From: CAWIOX01 sp963837775
GTDB lineage: Bacteria; Pseudomonadota; Gammaproteobacteria; Burkholderiales; Burkholderiaceae_D
Direction of reading: 5' to 3'
DNA: 64,000 nucleotides
NCBI GenBank assembly: GCA_963837775.1
Contig: CAWIOX010000004.1
Location: 1 to 64,000 of the forward strand
The translations under genes were made by a program, and so were the position numbers. Below, piece by piece: positions 39,801-48,393 of this stretch (positions are counted from its first letter, which is position 1; each line of letters opens with the position of its first letter). The notes beneath the pieces were generated by a model. The model saw only the letters and a program-made list of their open reading frames with translations, had not been told where the DNA came from and did no database searches.

Positions 39801-40002
39801 GAATCGTGATCAATTCCTCCACCTCGGTGGAGGTCATGCCGGGACCTTCGGTCTGGATTTCGACCTTGGGCGGCGCGAACTCGGGAAACACATCAACCGG
39901 CATGGTGCGCAGTTGCTGGGTGCCGAAGACCAGCAATGCGGCGGCGGCGGCGATTACCAGGAAGCGGAATTTCAGGCTCGAGCCAATAATCCAGGCAAAC
40001 AT
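36860..40002 (-). CDS. RND efflux permease 2, CzcA/CusA-like (multiply frameshifted in this sequence)
   Basis: A paralogue of permease 1: MFAWIIGSSLKFRFLVIA, MPVDVFPEFAPPKVEIQTEG, SSTSRVMKIGIS, VPGVANVPIWGDR, and the transmembrane-4 motif VALGDIVDDAIIDVEN. The later half is spread over several frames (TPVFFMGGLSGAFF, IGVWPLLGQSLLPAFKERDF, VRIFGPDLPVLRQKAQDV, DRVISLGSLVGIITVLGIA, FMVPFLYLRFG) and ends at 36860. I place about seven breaks between 38650 and 37060; most are repaired by one base. The complete set of blocks argues for sequence errors, but true inactivation cannot be excluded. GGGGAG precedes the ATG at 40002. Confidence 0.82.
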
Positions 40003-40080
40003 ACGTCTCCCCATGCAGATCCGGTCTTGCTTATTTTTTTGCCTTAGCCCACTTTACAGTCCGGCCACTACCACTCACCT

Positions 40081-40190
40081 GTGAAAACAGGGGGTATCAG
40101 TATTTTTATGCTGTTTCCCGCACGTTTTTATTGGGCTTTAAAATATACCCCCACCAGTATTTAAGATGCTCCGAAAGCGCCATTTTCAGA
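40081..40190 (+). repeat. Dispersed intergenic repeat, copy 6, upstream of RND permease 2
   Basis: GTGAAAACA flank, GGGGGTATCAGTATTTTTATG, the core TCCCGCACGTTTTTATTGGG, AAATATACCCCC, then CCAGTATTTAAG and a GCTCCGAAAGCGCC tail. The arms GGGGGTAT and ATACCCCC are perfect 8-bp complements. Same orientation as copy 5. Confidence 0.75.
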
Positions 40191-40289
40191 CCTGGCAGCG
40201 ACTCCCGCCTAAGCGGTTCAATTTTTCGCGCTCTTCACGGACCATGCCCGTCGTCTCGATGAACGATGCGCAAGCGCCGTCAGCAATGG

Positions 40290-40317
40290 AAAAACCACGG
40301 CTTGCCGCCGGTTTTTT
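40290..40317. terminator. Possible bidirectional terminator
   Basis: AAAAACC...GGTTTTTT with inner GG/CC pairs around CTTG. It lies about 180 bp past the DUF455 stop in the direction of transcription. Confidence 0.4.
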
Positions 40318-40494
40318 CATCGGGCTTCAAGATTAAAATTAATTCAGGATGAATGTTTCAACAAGACGCAGATCGCACCAAAGCGTGATTGTTTGACATT
40401 GCGTAACGCCACCCTGCGAACGGATGACCGCGCACAAGCTTCAACGCTGGCGGGGCAATGCGCATGACCGCGGAACATCGCCACAGACATGCGC

Positions 40495-41280
40495 TCACTG
40501 ACCCAGCGCCGCCAATTCCGGCTCACTGAATCCTGCCGCTCTTCGTGCCGCCAGATTGAATGGCCCGCGCTGTTGCGGCGCCTCGTATTGCGCTGCCAGC
40601 GCCGCATAAGTTGCAACCGGCTCCAGGCCGCGCTGCGCGCACAGCCATCCGTACCAGTGATTGCCGATACTGACATGGCCTATTTCATCGCGCAGTATGA
40701 TGTCCAGAATCGCTGCCGCCGCCATATCGCCGGCCTGGGCCAGCTTGGCCCGTACCGGTGGCGACGCATCCAGGCCGCGCGCTTCCATCGTGCGCGGCAC
40801 CAGGGCAATGCGGGCCAGCACATCGCCGCAGGTCTTTTCGGCCATATCCCACAGGCTGTTATGCGCAGGGAAGTCGCCATAAGCAAAGCCCTGCGTTTGC
40901 AAATGCGCTGCCAGCAGTGAAAAATGCAAGGCCTCTTCCGCCGCAACGTGCAGCCAGTCGGCGTAATACGACGCCGGCATCCCCGGAAAGCGCCAGATCG
41001 CATCCAGCGCCAGGTTGATCGCATTGAACTCGATATGTGCCAATGCGTGGATCAGTATCGCCCTACCCTCGGGCGTATTCATCGCACGCCGCTTCACCAA
41101 CAAGGGCGACACTAATTCCGGCCGGTCCGGCTGGCCCGGCAAATCGAACGGTGCCGGCAGTACGGCATCGGCATCCAAAGTCAGTTCGCCCCGTTTCCAC
41201 GCCTGCGCCAAATGATTGACGCAAGCCACTTTTCGATCGACTTGCGGCTCGGCCAGGCAAACCAATGCAGCTTGGCGCAA
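40495..41280 (-). CDS. DUF455 family ferritin-like protein
   Basis: A 261-residue, mostly helical protein of the DUF455 family with a ferritin-like di-iron core. Candidate ligands are in HALAHIEFNAINLALDA, HVAAEEALHFSLL and LRDEIGHVSIGNHW. The molecular function is not established. The frame opens with a TTG at 41280 (LRQAALVCLAEP) and continues upstream without ATG as far as a TGA near 41327, so the true start may be a non-ATG codon a few residues earlier. It is divergent from the gamma-carbonic anhydrase gene. Confidence 0.85.
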   Translation of the reverse strand: MRQAALVCLAEPQVDRKVACVNHLAQAWKRGELTLDADAVLPAPFDLPGQPDRPELVSPLLVKRRAMNTPEGRAILIHALAHIEFNAINLALDAIWRFPGMPASYYADWLHVAAEEALHFSLLAAHLQTQGFAYGDFPAHNSLWDMAEKTCGDVLARIALVPRTMEARGLDASPPVRAKLAQAGDMAAAAILDIILRDEIGHVSIGNHWYGWLCAQRGLEPVATYAALAAQYEAPQQRGPFNLAARRAAGFSEPELAALGQ

Positions 41281-41383
41281 CTCAGTCGATGAAACGGCAA
41301 AACTCAGGTACAGGCGGTAGATTCATACGGGCAGCGGTAAAATAGAGGATTGAAAAGCGAATCTGTTATTTTACGGAAAAACT

Positions 41384-41908
41384 ATGGCCATATACCAATT
41401 GGGCGATCATGCCCCTGAAATCGACTCTTCCGCCTATATAGCAGAATCGGCCAGCGTCATCGGCAAAGTAAAGATAGAATCCAACGCCAGTATATGGTTT
41501 GGCGTCACGATCCGCGGCGACAATGAGCTGATCAGCGTCGGTCAAAACAGCAACGTGCAGGAAGGCTGCGTGCTGCACACCGATCCCGGCTTCCCGCTTA
41601 CCATCGGCAAGAACGTAACCATCGGGCACCAGGCGATGCTGCACGGCTGCACCATTGGCGAAGGCTCCCTGATAGGCATCCAGGCAATCATCCTGAACGG
41701 CGCAAAAATCGGCAAGAACTGTCTGGTCGGCGCCGGCGCACTGGTCACCGAAGGCAAGGAATTTCCGGACAACTCGCTCATCATCGGCAGTCCCGCCAAG
41801 GCCGTGCGCATTCTGAGCGAAGAGGATGTTGCGCGAATGCATGGCAATACCGACAACTACGTGAAACGCGGGCAGTTGTTCAAGACACAGTTAAAACGGA
41901 TAGGATAA
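41384..41908 (+). CDS. Gamma-carbonic anhydrase-like hexapeptide-repeat protein
   Basis: A 174-residue left-handed beta-helix protein with hexapeptide repeats (IGKVKIESNASIWFGVTIRG, ITIG-type turns). The three candidate zinc histidines are H65, H82 and H87, spaced as in gamma-class carbonic anhydrases of the YrdA/PaaY group, which are trimers with the metal at subunit interfaces. Activity varies within the family, so enzyme function is inferred. The stop overlaps the hslO start (TAATG at 41906), so the two are translationally coupled. Confidence 0.9.
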   Translation: MAIYQLGDHAPEIDSSAYIAESASVIGKVKIESNASIWFGVTIRGDNELISVGQNSNVQEGCVLHTDPGFPLTIGKNVTIGHQAMLHGCTIGEGSLIGIQAIILNGAKIGKNCLVGAGALVTEGKEFPDNSLIIGSPAKAVRILSEEDVARMHGNTDNYVKRGQLFKTQLKRIG

Positions 41909-42834
41909 TGACGGATACACTACAAAAATTCATGTTTGAAGGCGCCGCAGTGCGCGGTGAACTGGTGGAATTATCGGATACCTGGCTACAAATCCATGCC
42001 CGTAGCGACTACCCGAACGCGGTCAAGACGCTGCTGGGCGAAATGCTGGCAGCCACGGCGCTACTGTCAGCCAACCTGAAGTTCAATGGCGCGATCATCA
42101 TGCAGATACACGGCGATGGCCCGGTACGACTGCTGGTGGTCGAGTGCGATTCGGAGCTGCGCTTGCGCGCGACCGCCAAACTGGTGCCGGACGCCATCAT
42201 CGACGATAGCGCCACCCTGACGCAACTGGTGCATGCACATGGACAAGGCCGCTTCGTGATTACGCTTGACCCAAAAGACAAGTTGCCGGGACAACAGCCC
42301 TATCAGGGCATCGTCCCGCTTGATGGCGATACAGTCGCAACCGTCATAGAAAATTACATGCAGCGCTCCGAGCAACTTGACACCAAACTCTGGCTGGCAG
42401 CCGACGGCACGGTTTCGCGCGGTTTGCTGCTGCAAAAATTGCCGAACCATGGCGGCATTGACGCACCGCTGACAGATGAGCTTGAAACATGGAACCGGAC
42501 CGTGATGCTTGCCTCCACGCTGAAGCAGGAAGAATTGCTCGGCAATGATATCCAGACGCTGATGCATCGGCTGTTCTGGGAAGAGACGATCCGCGTCTTC
42601 GAACCCAAACAACCAAGCTTTCACTGCTCCTGCACGCGCGACAAGGTCGGCGGCATGTTGAAAATGCTCGGCAAAGCAGAAATCGATAACGCACTGAAGG
42701 ATTTGGACTCACTGGAAATCAACTGCGACTTTTGCGGCCAGTATTACCAGTTCGATCCGGTTGATTGCGCGCTGCTGTTCAGCACGGATACGCTGGCCGA
42801 CAGCCTGATTCCACCGAGCACGGTCAAGCATTGA
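41908..42834 (+). CDS. hslO: Redox-regulated chaperone Hsp33
   Basis: A cytoplasmic holdase chaperone activated by oxidation. The C-terminal zinc switch is present: CSCTRDK followed about 30 residues later by CDFC, the CxC...CxxC set. The N-terminal body carries LLGEMLAATALLSANLKFNG and GPVRLLVVECDSELRLRATA, and the length of 308 residues is normal. The start ATG overlaps the stop of the carbonic anhydrase-like gene, suggesting co-expression. Confidence 0.95.
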   Translation: MTDTLQKFMFEGAAVRGELVELSDTWLQIHARSDYPNAVKTLLGEMLAATALLSANLKFNGAIIMQIHGDGPVRLLVVECDSELRLRATAKLVPDAIIDDSATLTQLVHAHGQGRFVITLDPKDKLPGQQPYQGIVPLDGDTVATVIENYMQRSEQLDTKLWLAADGTVSRGLLLQKLPNHGGIDAPLTDELETWNRTVMLASTLKQEELLGNDIQTLMHRLFWEETIRVFEPKQPSFHCSCTRDKVGGMLKMLGKAEIDNALKDLDSLEINCDFCGQYYQFDPVDCALLFSTDTLADSLIPPSTVKH

Positions 42835-42836
42835 GT

Positions 42837-42957
42837 TGGCAGCCTCTTTTTCCATCAGGCATTTGATGTCTGATGAGGAAATGCCCGCTTTCCCGCATGA
42901 CAATCGCACGAAAAAAATAGCTAACAGCCGACGATTCCTAAGTCCGACAGGCTGCCA
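42837..42957 (+). other. Long-range inverted repeat downstream of hslO
   Basis: TGGCAGCCT at 42837-42845 pairs with AGGCTGCCA at 42949-42957, enclosing about 100 nt with an inner ATCAGGCATT...TCTGATGAGG stem. It may be a structured 3' end of the hslO transcript. No T-tract is present. Confidence 0.3.
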
Positions 42958-43040
42958 GACTCAAGCCTGCCGCATCAGCACGGCAAGATCCATCCGGAAA
43001 ATTGACGCAAACGATAAGACATAGGTAAATGGAGAGAGGA

Positions 43041-43424
43041 CTACGGATGCAGCGCATTCAGCACTGAGCCGGGAAAATAGGCAGCTAATGCGCCGGCTTC
43101 AGGGCGCTCTGTGATGCCGATTCGTTTTTTTGCTGGATGAGCAATTTTGCAGTTCGGGGCCAATACCTGAACGAAAATTTCGTCACTCTTTATCATGCCC
43201 AACTCGTAGCGGGCACGCTCTTCTACCGCGCCGGTTCCCTCTTTGAGATCCAACACTTCGGATTCCAGCTTGGCGTTACGCGCAATTAAATCTGCATTTT
43301 TCTGCTGTGCGGCCGCCACTTGTTTTTCCATATCCCAGACGTGCAGCCAGCCACCCTTGCCTAACCACAGCGGCGGCTGGATCAACAACAACAGGACAGC
43401 AAGGAAAATCGTAATCAGCCGCAT
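43041..43424 (-). CDS. ftsB: Cell division protein FtsB
   Basis: A small bitopic septum protein of the FtsQ-FtsB-FtsL complex. One N-terminal membrane segment (MRLITIFLAVLLLLIQPPLW) is followed by a coiled coil (about 30-75: MEKQVAAAQQKNADLIARN, LESEVLDLKEGTGAVEERAR) and the conserved YELGMIKSDEIFVQV. I chose the ATG at 43424; ATG codons at 43436 and further upstream are possible. It is last in the pyrG-kdsA-eno-ftsB series, a conserved order. Length about 127 residues. Confidence 0.9.
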   Translation of the reverse strand: MRLITIFLAVLLLLIQPPLWLGKGGWLHVWDMEKQVAAAQQKNADLIARNAKLESEVLDLKEGTGAVEERARYELGMIKSDEIFVQVLAPNCKIAHPAKKRIGITERPEAGALAAYFPGSVLNALHP

Positions 43425-43441
43425 CAGGTATTCCATTCGAG

Positions 43442-43477
43442 CTTTTGAGCGCAGGGCCAAAACCCCGCGCTCAAAAG
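43442..43477 (-). terminator. Hairpin between eno and ftsB
   Basis: An 11-bp perfect inverted repeat (CTTTTGAGCGC / GCGCTCAAAAG, at 43442-43452 and 43467-43477) lies 18 bp before the ftsB ATG. It lacks a long T-tract, so it may only partly terminate or may protect the eno 3' end. Confidence 0.5.
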
Positions 43478-43483
43478 GAACGC

Positions 43484-44768
43484 TTACTTCAAGTTGTAGA
43501 ACGCATCACGCCCCGGATAGCTGGCGATGTCGCCCAGGTCTTCCTCGATGCGCAGCAGCTGGTTGTACTTCGCCATCCGGTCCGAACGCGACATCGAGCC
43601 GGTCTTGATCTGCAGCGCATTGGTGCCGACCGCGATGTCGGCGATGGTCGAGTCCTCGGTCTCGCCCGAGCGGTGCGAGATCACCGCGGTGTAGCCGGCG
43701 CGCTTGGCCATCTCGATCGCGGCGAAGGTCTCGGTCAGGGTGCCGATCTGGTTGATCTTGATCAGGATCGAGTTCGCGATGCCTTTCTGGATCCCTTCCT
43801 TCAGGATCTTGGTGTTGGTGACGAACAGGTCGTCGCCGACCAGCTGCACCTTCTGGCCCAAGCGCCTTGGTCAGGATCGCCCAGCCTTCCCAGTCGTTTT
43901 CGCCCATCGCGTCTTCGATCGAGATGATCGGGTACTTGTCGCACCAGGTTTCCAGCAGGTTGGTGAATTCGGTGGCGGTCAGGGTCAGGCCTTCGCCTGC
44001 CAGATGGTATTTGCCGTCCTTGTAGAATTCGCTGGCCGCGCAGTCCAGCCCCAGTGCGATCTGGGTGCCGGGCTCGTAGCCGGCTTCTTCGATCGCCTGG
44101 ATGATCAGCTTGATCGCTTCTTCATGGCTGGATACCGACGGCGCGAAACCGCCTTCGTCGCCGACCGCGGTGGTCAGGCCCTTGCCATGCAGGATCTTCT
44201 TCAGCGTGTGGAACACTTCGGCGCCGTAGCGGATCGCTTCCCTGAAGCTCGGTGCGCCGAGCGGGATGATCATGAATTCCTGGATGTCGAGGTTGTTGTC
44301 GGCATGGGCGCCGCCGTTGATCACGTTCATCATCGGCACCGGCATCTGCATCGCGCCGGAACCGCCGAAATAGCGGTACAGCGGCAGGCCGGCTTCTTCG
44401 GCGGCGGCCTTGGCGACCGCCATCGACACTGCCAGCATCGCGTTGGCGCCCAGGCGCGACTTGTTTTCGGTGCCGTCGAGGTCGATCAGCGTGCGGTCCA
44501 GGAATGCCTGTTCATTCGCGTCCAGGCCCATGATCGCTTCGGAGATTTCGGTATTGATGTGTTCGCAGGCTTTCAGCACGCCCTTGCCGAAGTAGCGGCT
44601 CTTGTCGCCGTCGCGCAGTTCGATCGCTTCGCGCGAGCCGGTCGAGGCGCCGGACGGCACTGCCGCGCGGCCCATCACGCCGGATTCCAGCAGGACGTCG
44701 CATTCGACGGTAGGGTTGCCGCGTGAATCGATTACTTCGCGGCCGATGATGTCAACGATGGCACTCAT
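43484..44768 (-). CDS. eno: Enolase (frameshifted in this sequence)
   Basis: Converts 2-phosphoglycerate to phosphoenolpyruvate; usually essential and highly conserved. The motifs GNPTVECDVLLESG, GAMQMPVPMMNVINGGAHAD, GDEGGFAPS, SIEDAMGENDW, GDDLFVTNT and SHRSGETED are all present. One frameshift near 43856 (GGGCC for GGGC in the reverse reading) separates ILTKALG from QKVQLVGDDL; removing one base gives 428 codons. An inactivating mutation in enolase is implausible here, so this site is a strong sign of sequence error. It follows kdsA. Confidence 0.95.
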
Positions 44769-44798
44769 GTAAAACTCCCAAACAATTAAGTAAATTAG

Positions 44799-45653
44799 TT
44801 ACGCAAAATCGAATTCCAGAAAGCCGTTTTTCTTCACGACACGATCAAGATCGATCATCGTCGCAAGCAACTCTTTCATGCGCGCCAATGGGACGGCATT
44901 CGGGCCATCCGACATCGCTTCTGCCGGATTCGGATGGGTCTCCATGAAGACGCCGGAGATACCGACCGCAATCGCCGCGCGCGCCAGTACCGGCACGAAT
45001 TCACGCTGCCCGCCAGAAGTCGCGCCCTGCCCGCCCGGCAATTGCACCGAGTGCGTGGCATCAAAAACGACCGGACAACCGGTCTCGCGCATGATCGCCA
45101 GCGAGCGCATGTCGGATACCAGATTGTTGTAACCGAACGATGCGCCACGCTCACACGCCATGAAATTGTCGGTAGGCAAGCCTGCTTCTTTCGCAGCGGC
45201 GCGAGCCTTGTCGATCACGTTTTTCATGTCGTGTGGCGCCAGAAATTGACCTTTTTTGATATTCACCGGCTTGCCGGATTGCGCGCAAGCATGGATGAAA
45301 TCGGTCTGACGGCACAGGAATGCCGGCGTTTGCAGCACATCGACTACGGCAGCAACTGGTTTGATTTCATCTATCTCGTGGATATCGGTCAGAACCGGCA
45401 CGCCGATCTGCTTTTTGACATCGGCCAGAATTTCCAGACCCTTTTCCATGCCGAGGCCGCGAAAAGAGGTGCCGGAAGAGCGGTTGGCCTTATCAAAAGA
45501 CGATTTATAGATGAACGGAATACCCAGTGCGGCCGTAATTTCCTTTAACTGGCCGGCGGTATCGAGCGCCATCTGGCGCGATTCGATTACGCACGGACCG
45601 GCGATCAGGAAAAAAGGATGTTCAAGGCCGACATCAAAACCACAGAGTTTCAT
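44799..45653 (-). CDS. kdsA: 3-deoxy-8-phosphooctulonate synthase
   Basis: Condenses arabinose 5-phosphate with phosphoenolpyruvate to give KDO 8-phosphate for the lipopolysaccharide core. The 284-residue barrel carries IAGPCVIESRQMALD, YKSSFDKANRSSGTSFRG, VLTDIHE, FLCRQTDF, KKGQFLAPHDM, ERGASFGYNNLV and FDATHSVQLPG. The ATG overlaps the pyrG stop (ATGA at 45650-45653), showing translational coupling. Being next to enolase, which makes its substrate PEP, is a conserved arrangement. Confidence 0.96.
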   Translation of the reverse strand: MKLCGFDVGLEHPFFLIAGPCVIESRQMALDTAGQLKEITAALGIPFIYKSSFDKANRSSGTSFRGLGMEKGLEILADVKKQIGVPVLTDIHEIDEIKPVAAVVDVLQTPAFLCRQTDFIHACAQSGKPVNIKKGQFLAPHDMKNVIDKARAAAKEAGLPTDNFMACERGASFGYNNLVSDMRSLAIMRETGCPVVFDATHSVQLPGGQGATSGGQREFVPVLARAAIAVGISGVFMETHPNPAEAMSDGPNAVPLARMKELLATMIDLDRVVKKNGFLEFDFA

Positions 45654-47308
45654 GCTGCTTCCTTGATCGTGGCCGCCTGCTTGTGTGCCAATGCGGCCTT
45701 GATGAAAGCGGTGAACAGCGGATGCCCGTCACGTGGCGTCGATTTGAATTCCGGATGAAATTGCACGCCGACATAAAACGGATGCGCGTTCGGGCCGGAC
45801 CGCGGCAACTCCATGATTTCGCACAAGTCTTCTGTCGGAGTGCGTGCCGACACAATCAGTCCGGCTTCTTCGACGCGGCCGAGGTAATGATTATTGGCTT
45901 CATAGCGATGACGATGGCGTTCTGTCACCGCGCTGCCGTAGATTTCAGCGGCCAGCGTGCCTGGCTTGACTGCACAAGTCTGCGCACCAAGGCGCATGGT
46001 GCCGCCCAGATCGGAATTGATGTCGCGGCGCTCAACCTTGCCATCGTGATTCTGCCATTCATTGATCAGGGCAACCACCGGCTGATCCGTATCCGAATTG
46101 AACTCGGTTGAATTGGCATTAAGCAAGCCGGCTTTGTTGCGTGCGTACTCGATCAATGCGACTTGCATGCCAAGGCAGATGCCGAGGTAGGGAACTTTGT
46201 GTTCACGCGCAAACTGGGCGGAAGCAATCTTGCCCTCGACGCCACGCTTGCCAAAGCCGCCCGGCACCAGAATCGCATCGTACTTGGCGAGTGCGGCAGT
46301 GCCTTTTTCTTCGATTTCCTCGGAATCCAGGTATTCGATATTGACGCGGCTTTCGGTGTGAATGCCGGCATGACGCAGCGCTTCTGTCAGTGATTTGTAG
46401 GATTCGGTCAGATCGACATATTTACCCACCATACCGATGGTGACTTCCGTCTTCGGATGCTCCAATGCGTATACCAGCTTGGTCCACATCGACAAATCAG
46501 CTGGCTTGGGCGACAGGCCGAGCTTCTCGCAGACAATCGCATCCAGGCCCTGGTCATGCAGCATCTGCGGGATCTTGTAGATCGTATCGGCATCCCAGAC
46601 CGAGATCACACCCTCTTCCACCACGTTGGAAAACAGGGAAATCTTGGCGCGCTCGTCATCCGGGATGGGACGGTCGGCGCGGCACAGCAAGGCGTCTGGC
46701 GAAATGCCGATTTCGCGCAGCTTTTGTACGCTGTGCTGGGTCGGCTTGGTCTTCAGTTCACCGGCGGAAGCGAGGTACGGCACCAGCGTCAAGTGCACGA
46801 ACGCCGCAGCATTGCGACCCGCGCGCAAGCTCAATTGACGTGCCGCTTCCAGGAATGGCAGCGATTCGATATCGCCGACGGTACCGCCGATTTCGACCAG
46901 GGCGACATCGTAGCCGTACGCACCGCGATGAATGTAATCCTGGATCTCGTTGGTAATATGCGGAATGACCTGCACGGTTTTGCCCAGATATTCGCCACGA
47001 CGCTCCTTGCGGATCACGGACTCATAAATCTGGCCGGTGGTGAAGTTATTGGACTTCTTCATCCGGGTCGATATGAAGCGCTCATAGTGACCGAGATCCA
47101 GATCGGTCTCAGCGCCATCGTCGGTGACGAACACTTCGCCGTGCTGGAACGGGCTCATGGTGCCGGGATCGACGTTGATGTACGGATCGAGCTTCAGGAG
47201 GGTGACTTTGAGGCCGCGGGATTCGAGAATCGCGGCGAGTGAGGCGGCGGCAATCCCTTTACCCAGGGAAGACACGACGCCACCAGTGACAAATACAAAC
47301 TTGGTCAT
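45650..47308 (-). CDS. pyrG: CTP synthase
   Basis: Aminates UTP to CTP using glutamine. The N-terminal synthetase domain starts TKFVFVTGGVVSSLGKGI and carries DPYINVDPGTMSPFQHGEVF. The C-terminal class I glutamine amidotransferase domain (from about 290) has the nucleophile in GICLGMQ and the end motif GVQFHPEFKSTP. The length of 552 residues is normal and the frame is intact. It is first in the pyrG-kdsA-eno-ftsB series. Confidence 0.97.
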   Translation of the reverse strand: MTKFVFVTGGVVSSLGKGIAAASLAAILESRGLKVTLLKLDPYINVDPGTMSPFQHGEVFVTDDGAETDLDLGHYERFISTRMKKSNNFTTGQIYESVIRKERRGEYLGKTVQVIPHITNEIQDYIHRGAYGYDVALVEIGGTVGDIESLPFLEAARQLSLRAGRNAAAFVHLTLVPYLASAGELKTKPTQHSVQKLREIGISPDALLCRADRPIPDDERAKISLFSNVVEEGVISVWDADTIYKIPQMLHDQGLDAIVCEKLGLSPKPADLSMWTKLVYALEHPKTEVTIGMVGKYVDLTESYKSLTEALRHAGIHTESRVNIEYLDSEEIEEKGTAALAKYDAILVPGGFGKRGVEGKIASAQFAREHKVPYLGICLGMQVALIEYARNKAGLLNANSTEFNSDTDQPVVALINEWQNHDGKVERRDINSDLGGTMRLGAQTCAVKPGTLAAEIYGSAVTERHRHRYEANNHYLGRVEEAGLIVSARTPTEDLCEIMELPRSGPNAHPFYVGVQFHPEFKSTPRDGHPLFTAFIKAALAHKQAATIKEAA

Positions 47309-47434
47309 TGCAGAAGGTGCCGAACGGCACTAGCGGGAAATTGAAATTATACCGCAAACCATCCTGCCCTTCCGCGCATTTCGGCTCTTAATGCTTTACC
47401 CGCCTGGAAAGATGGCTGAAAAACCCAACCCGAC

Positions 47435-48384
47435 TCAAAGGGAGTAGATAAACTGCAGTCGGGCAAAGCTCTGCGCGCCTTTGGCATCCGGCCAGTCGCG
47501 CACCACATTGCCACGCCGGACTAGCGACGCACGAATGCCGTACGGCGCCTGTTGCCACACAAGCCCCAGCTTCGACCTCGCCAACCAATCGCTTTGGCCG
47601 GACCACAGATGGATTGTTTTGTGAAAAATACCCCCCCTGCAAAGTGGCGTCATACGCCACCGTACGGCCACTCAACTTTAGAAAACCATGCAGCGCAGGC
47701 GCATCCGGCAGAATATTGAGCCGTCCCGCACGCATGGTCACATCCAGTGTTGCATCGGTAAAGATATTGCCGAATCTGCCCGCCAGACCCGGGGTCACAT
47801 CCAGCCAGGAACGCGGCGACCAGCGAACTGGCGCAATCTCGGCATATAGAACAGCACCGACCTCATTGCGCACCTGCTGACTCCAGCCTTGCGGCAGGGG
47901 TTGATGTAGCACGCGATGTAAATTGGTTTGCACCCATTCGCCATCGGCACAGGGTCCGAGGCAGCCCAAATCCAACCCGAGCCCCCAATGCGTGCCATCG
48001 CTTTTATGCACCGCCCTGAACACCCCGCCATATAACCAGGCAGCATAAGGATGATCGGTCGCCTTGATGAGCGCGGGCGGCAATCTGATATCAGATGCAG
48101 TGTACATCTCATGCCCTACACGCCAACCAGCAACATCGAGGCGCTCACCGCTGCCGCCACGCACGGCATTCTGCTGCGTAGCGCGTGCGCCGCTGGTGTA
48201 AAAGCCATCGTTTTTCTGCAGCAGCAAACTGTCGTTATCGATATCGAGTACGACTGTCGAACTGCCTTGCTGCCTGACACGCTGAAAATCCTGCCAGCTA
48301 TTTGACAACAGATCAGCGTGAGCATGAGCGCCCGACAATGAGCAAGCAGCCAGCAATCAGGCGCTTCAAAAAAGGAGTGCGCAT
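47435..48384 (-). CDS. lpxR: Lipid A deacylase LpxR family protein (frameshifted in this sequence)
   Basis: An outer-membrane barrel of the DUF2219/LpxR family, which removes the 3'-acyloxyacyl chain of lipid A. LDIDNDSLLLQKNDGFYTSGAR, HEMYTASDI, YAAWLYGG, WVQTNLHRVLHQPLPQGW, ALHGFLKLSGRTVAYDATLQGG and the end FARLQFIYSL support it. Two breaks: near 48357, inside the signal peptide (repaired start MRTPFLKRLLLAACSLSGA, ATG at 48384), and in a C7 run at 47631-47637. Removing one base at each gives 316 codons. Family assigned from motifs; activity inferred. Confidence 0.8.
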
Positions 48385-48393
48385 AATTTTCGC

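Larger units (their letters stand above)
40003..40494. other. Intergenic region upstream of the RND cluster
   Basis: About 490 bp. It holds the presumed promoter of the RND cluster (minus strand), repeat copy 6 and a possible hairpin at 40290-40317. The rest shows no gene I can support. Confidence 0.4.

Noticed and set aside
43484..44768. Eno, mutS, lolC and others as pseudogenes or programmed frameshifts
   Set aside because: No common slippery sequence, some genes have several breaks, several genes are normally essential, and single-base removal restores the full family sequence. Sequence error is simpler.
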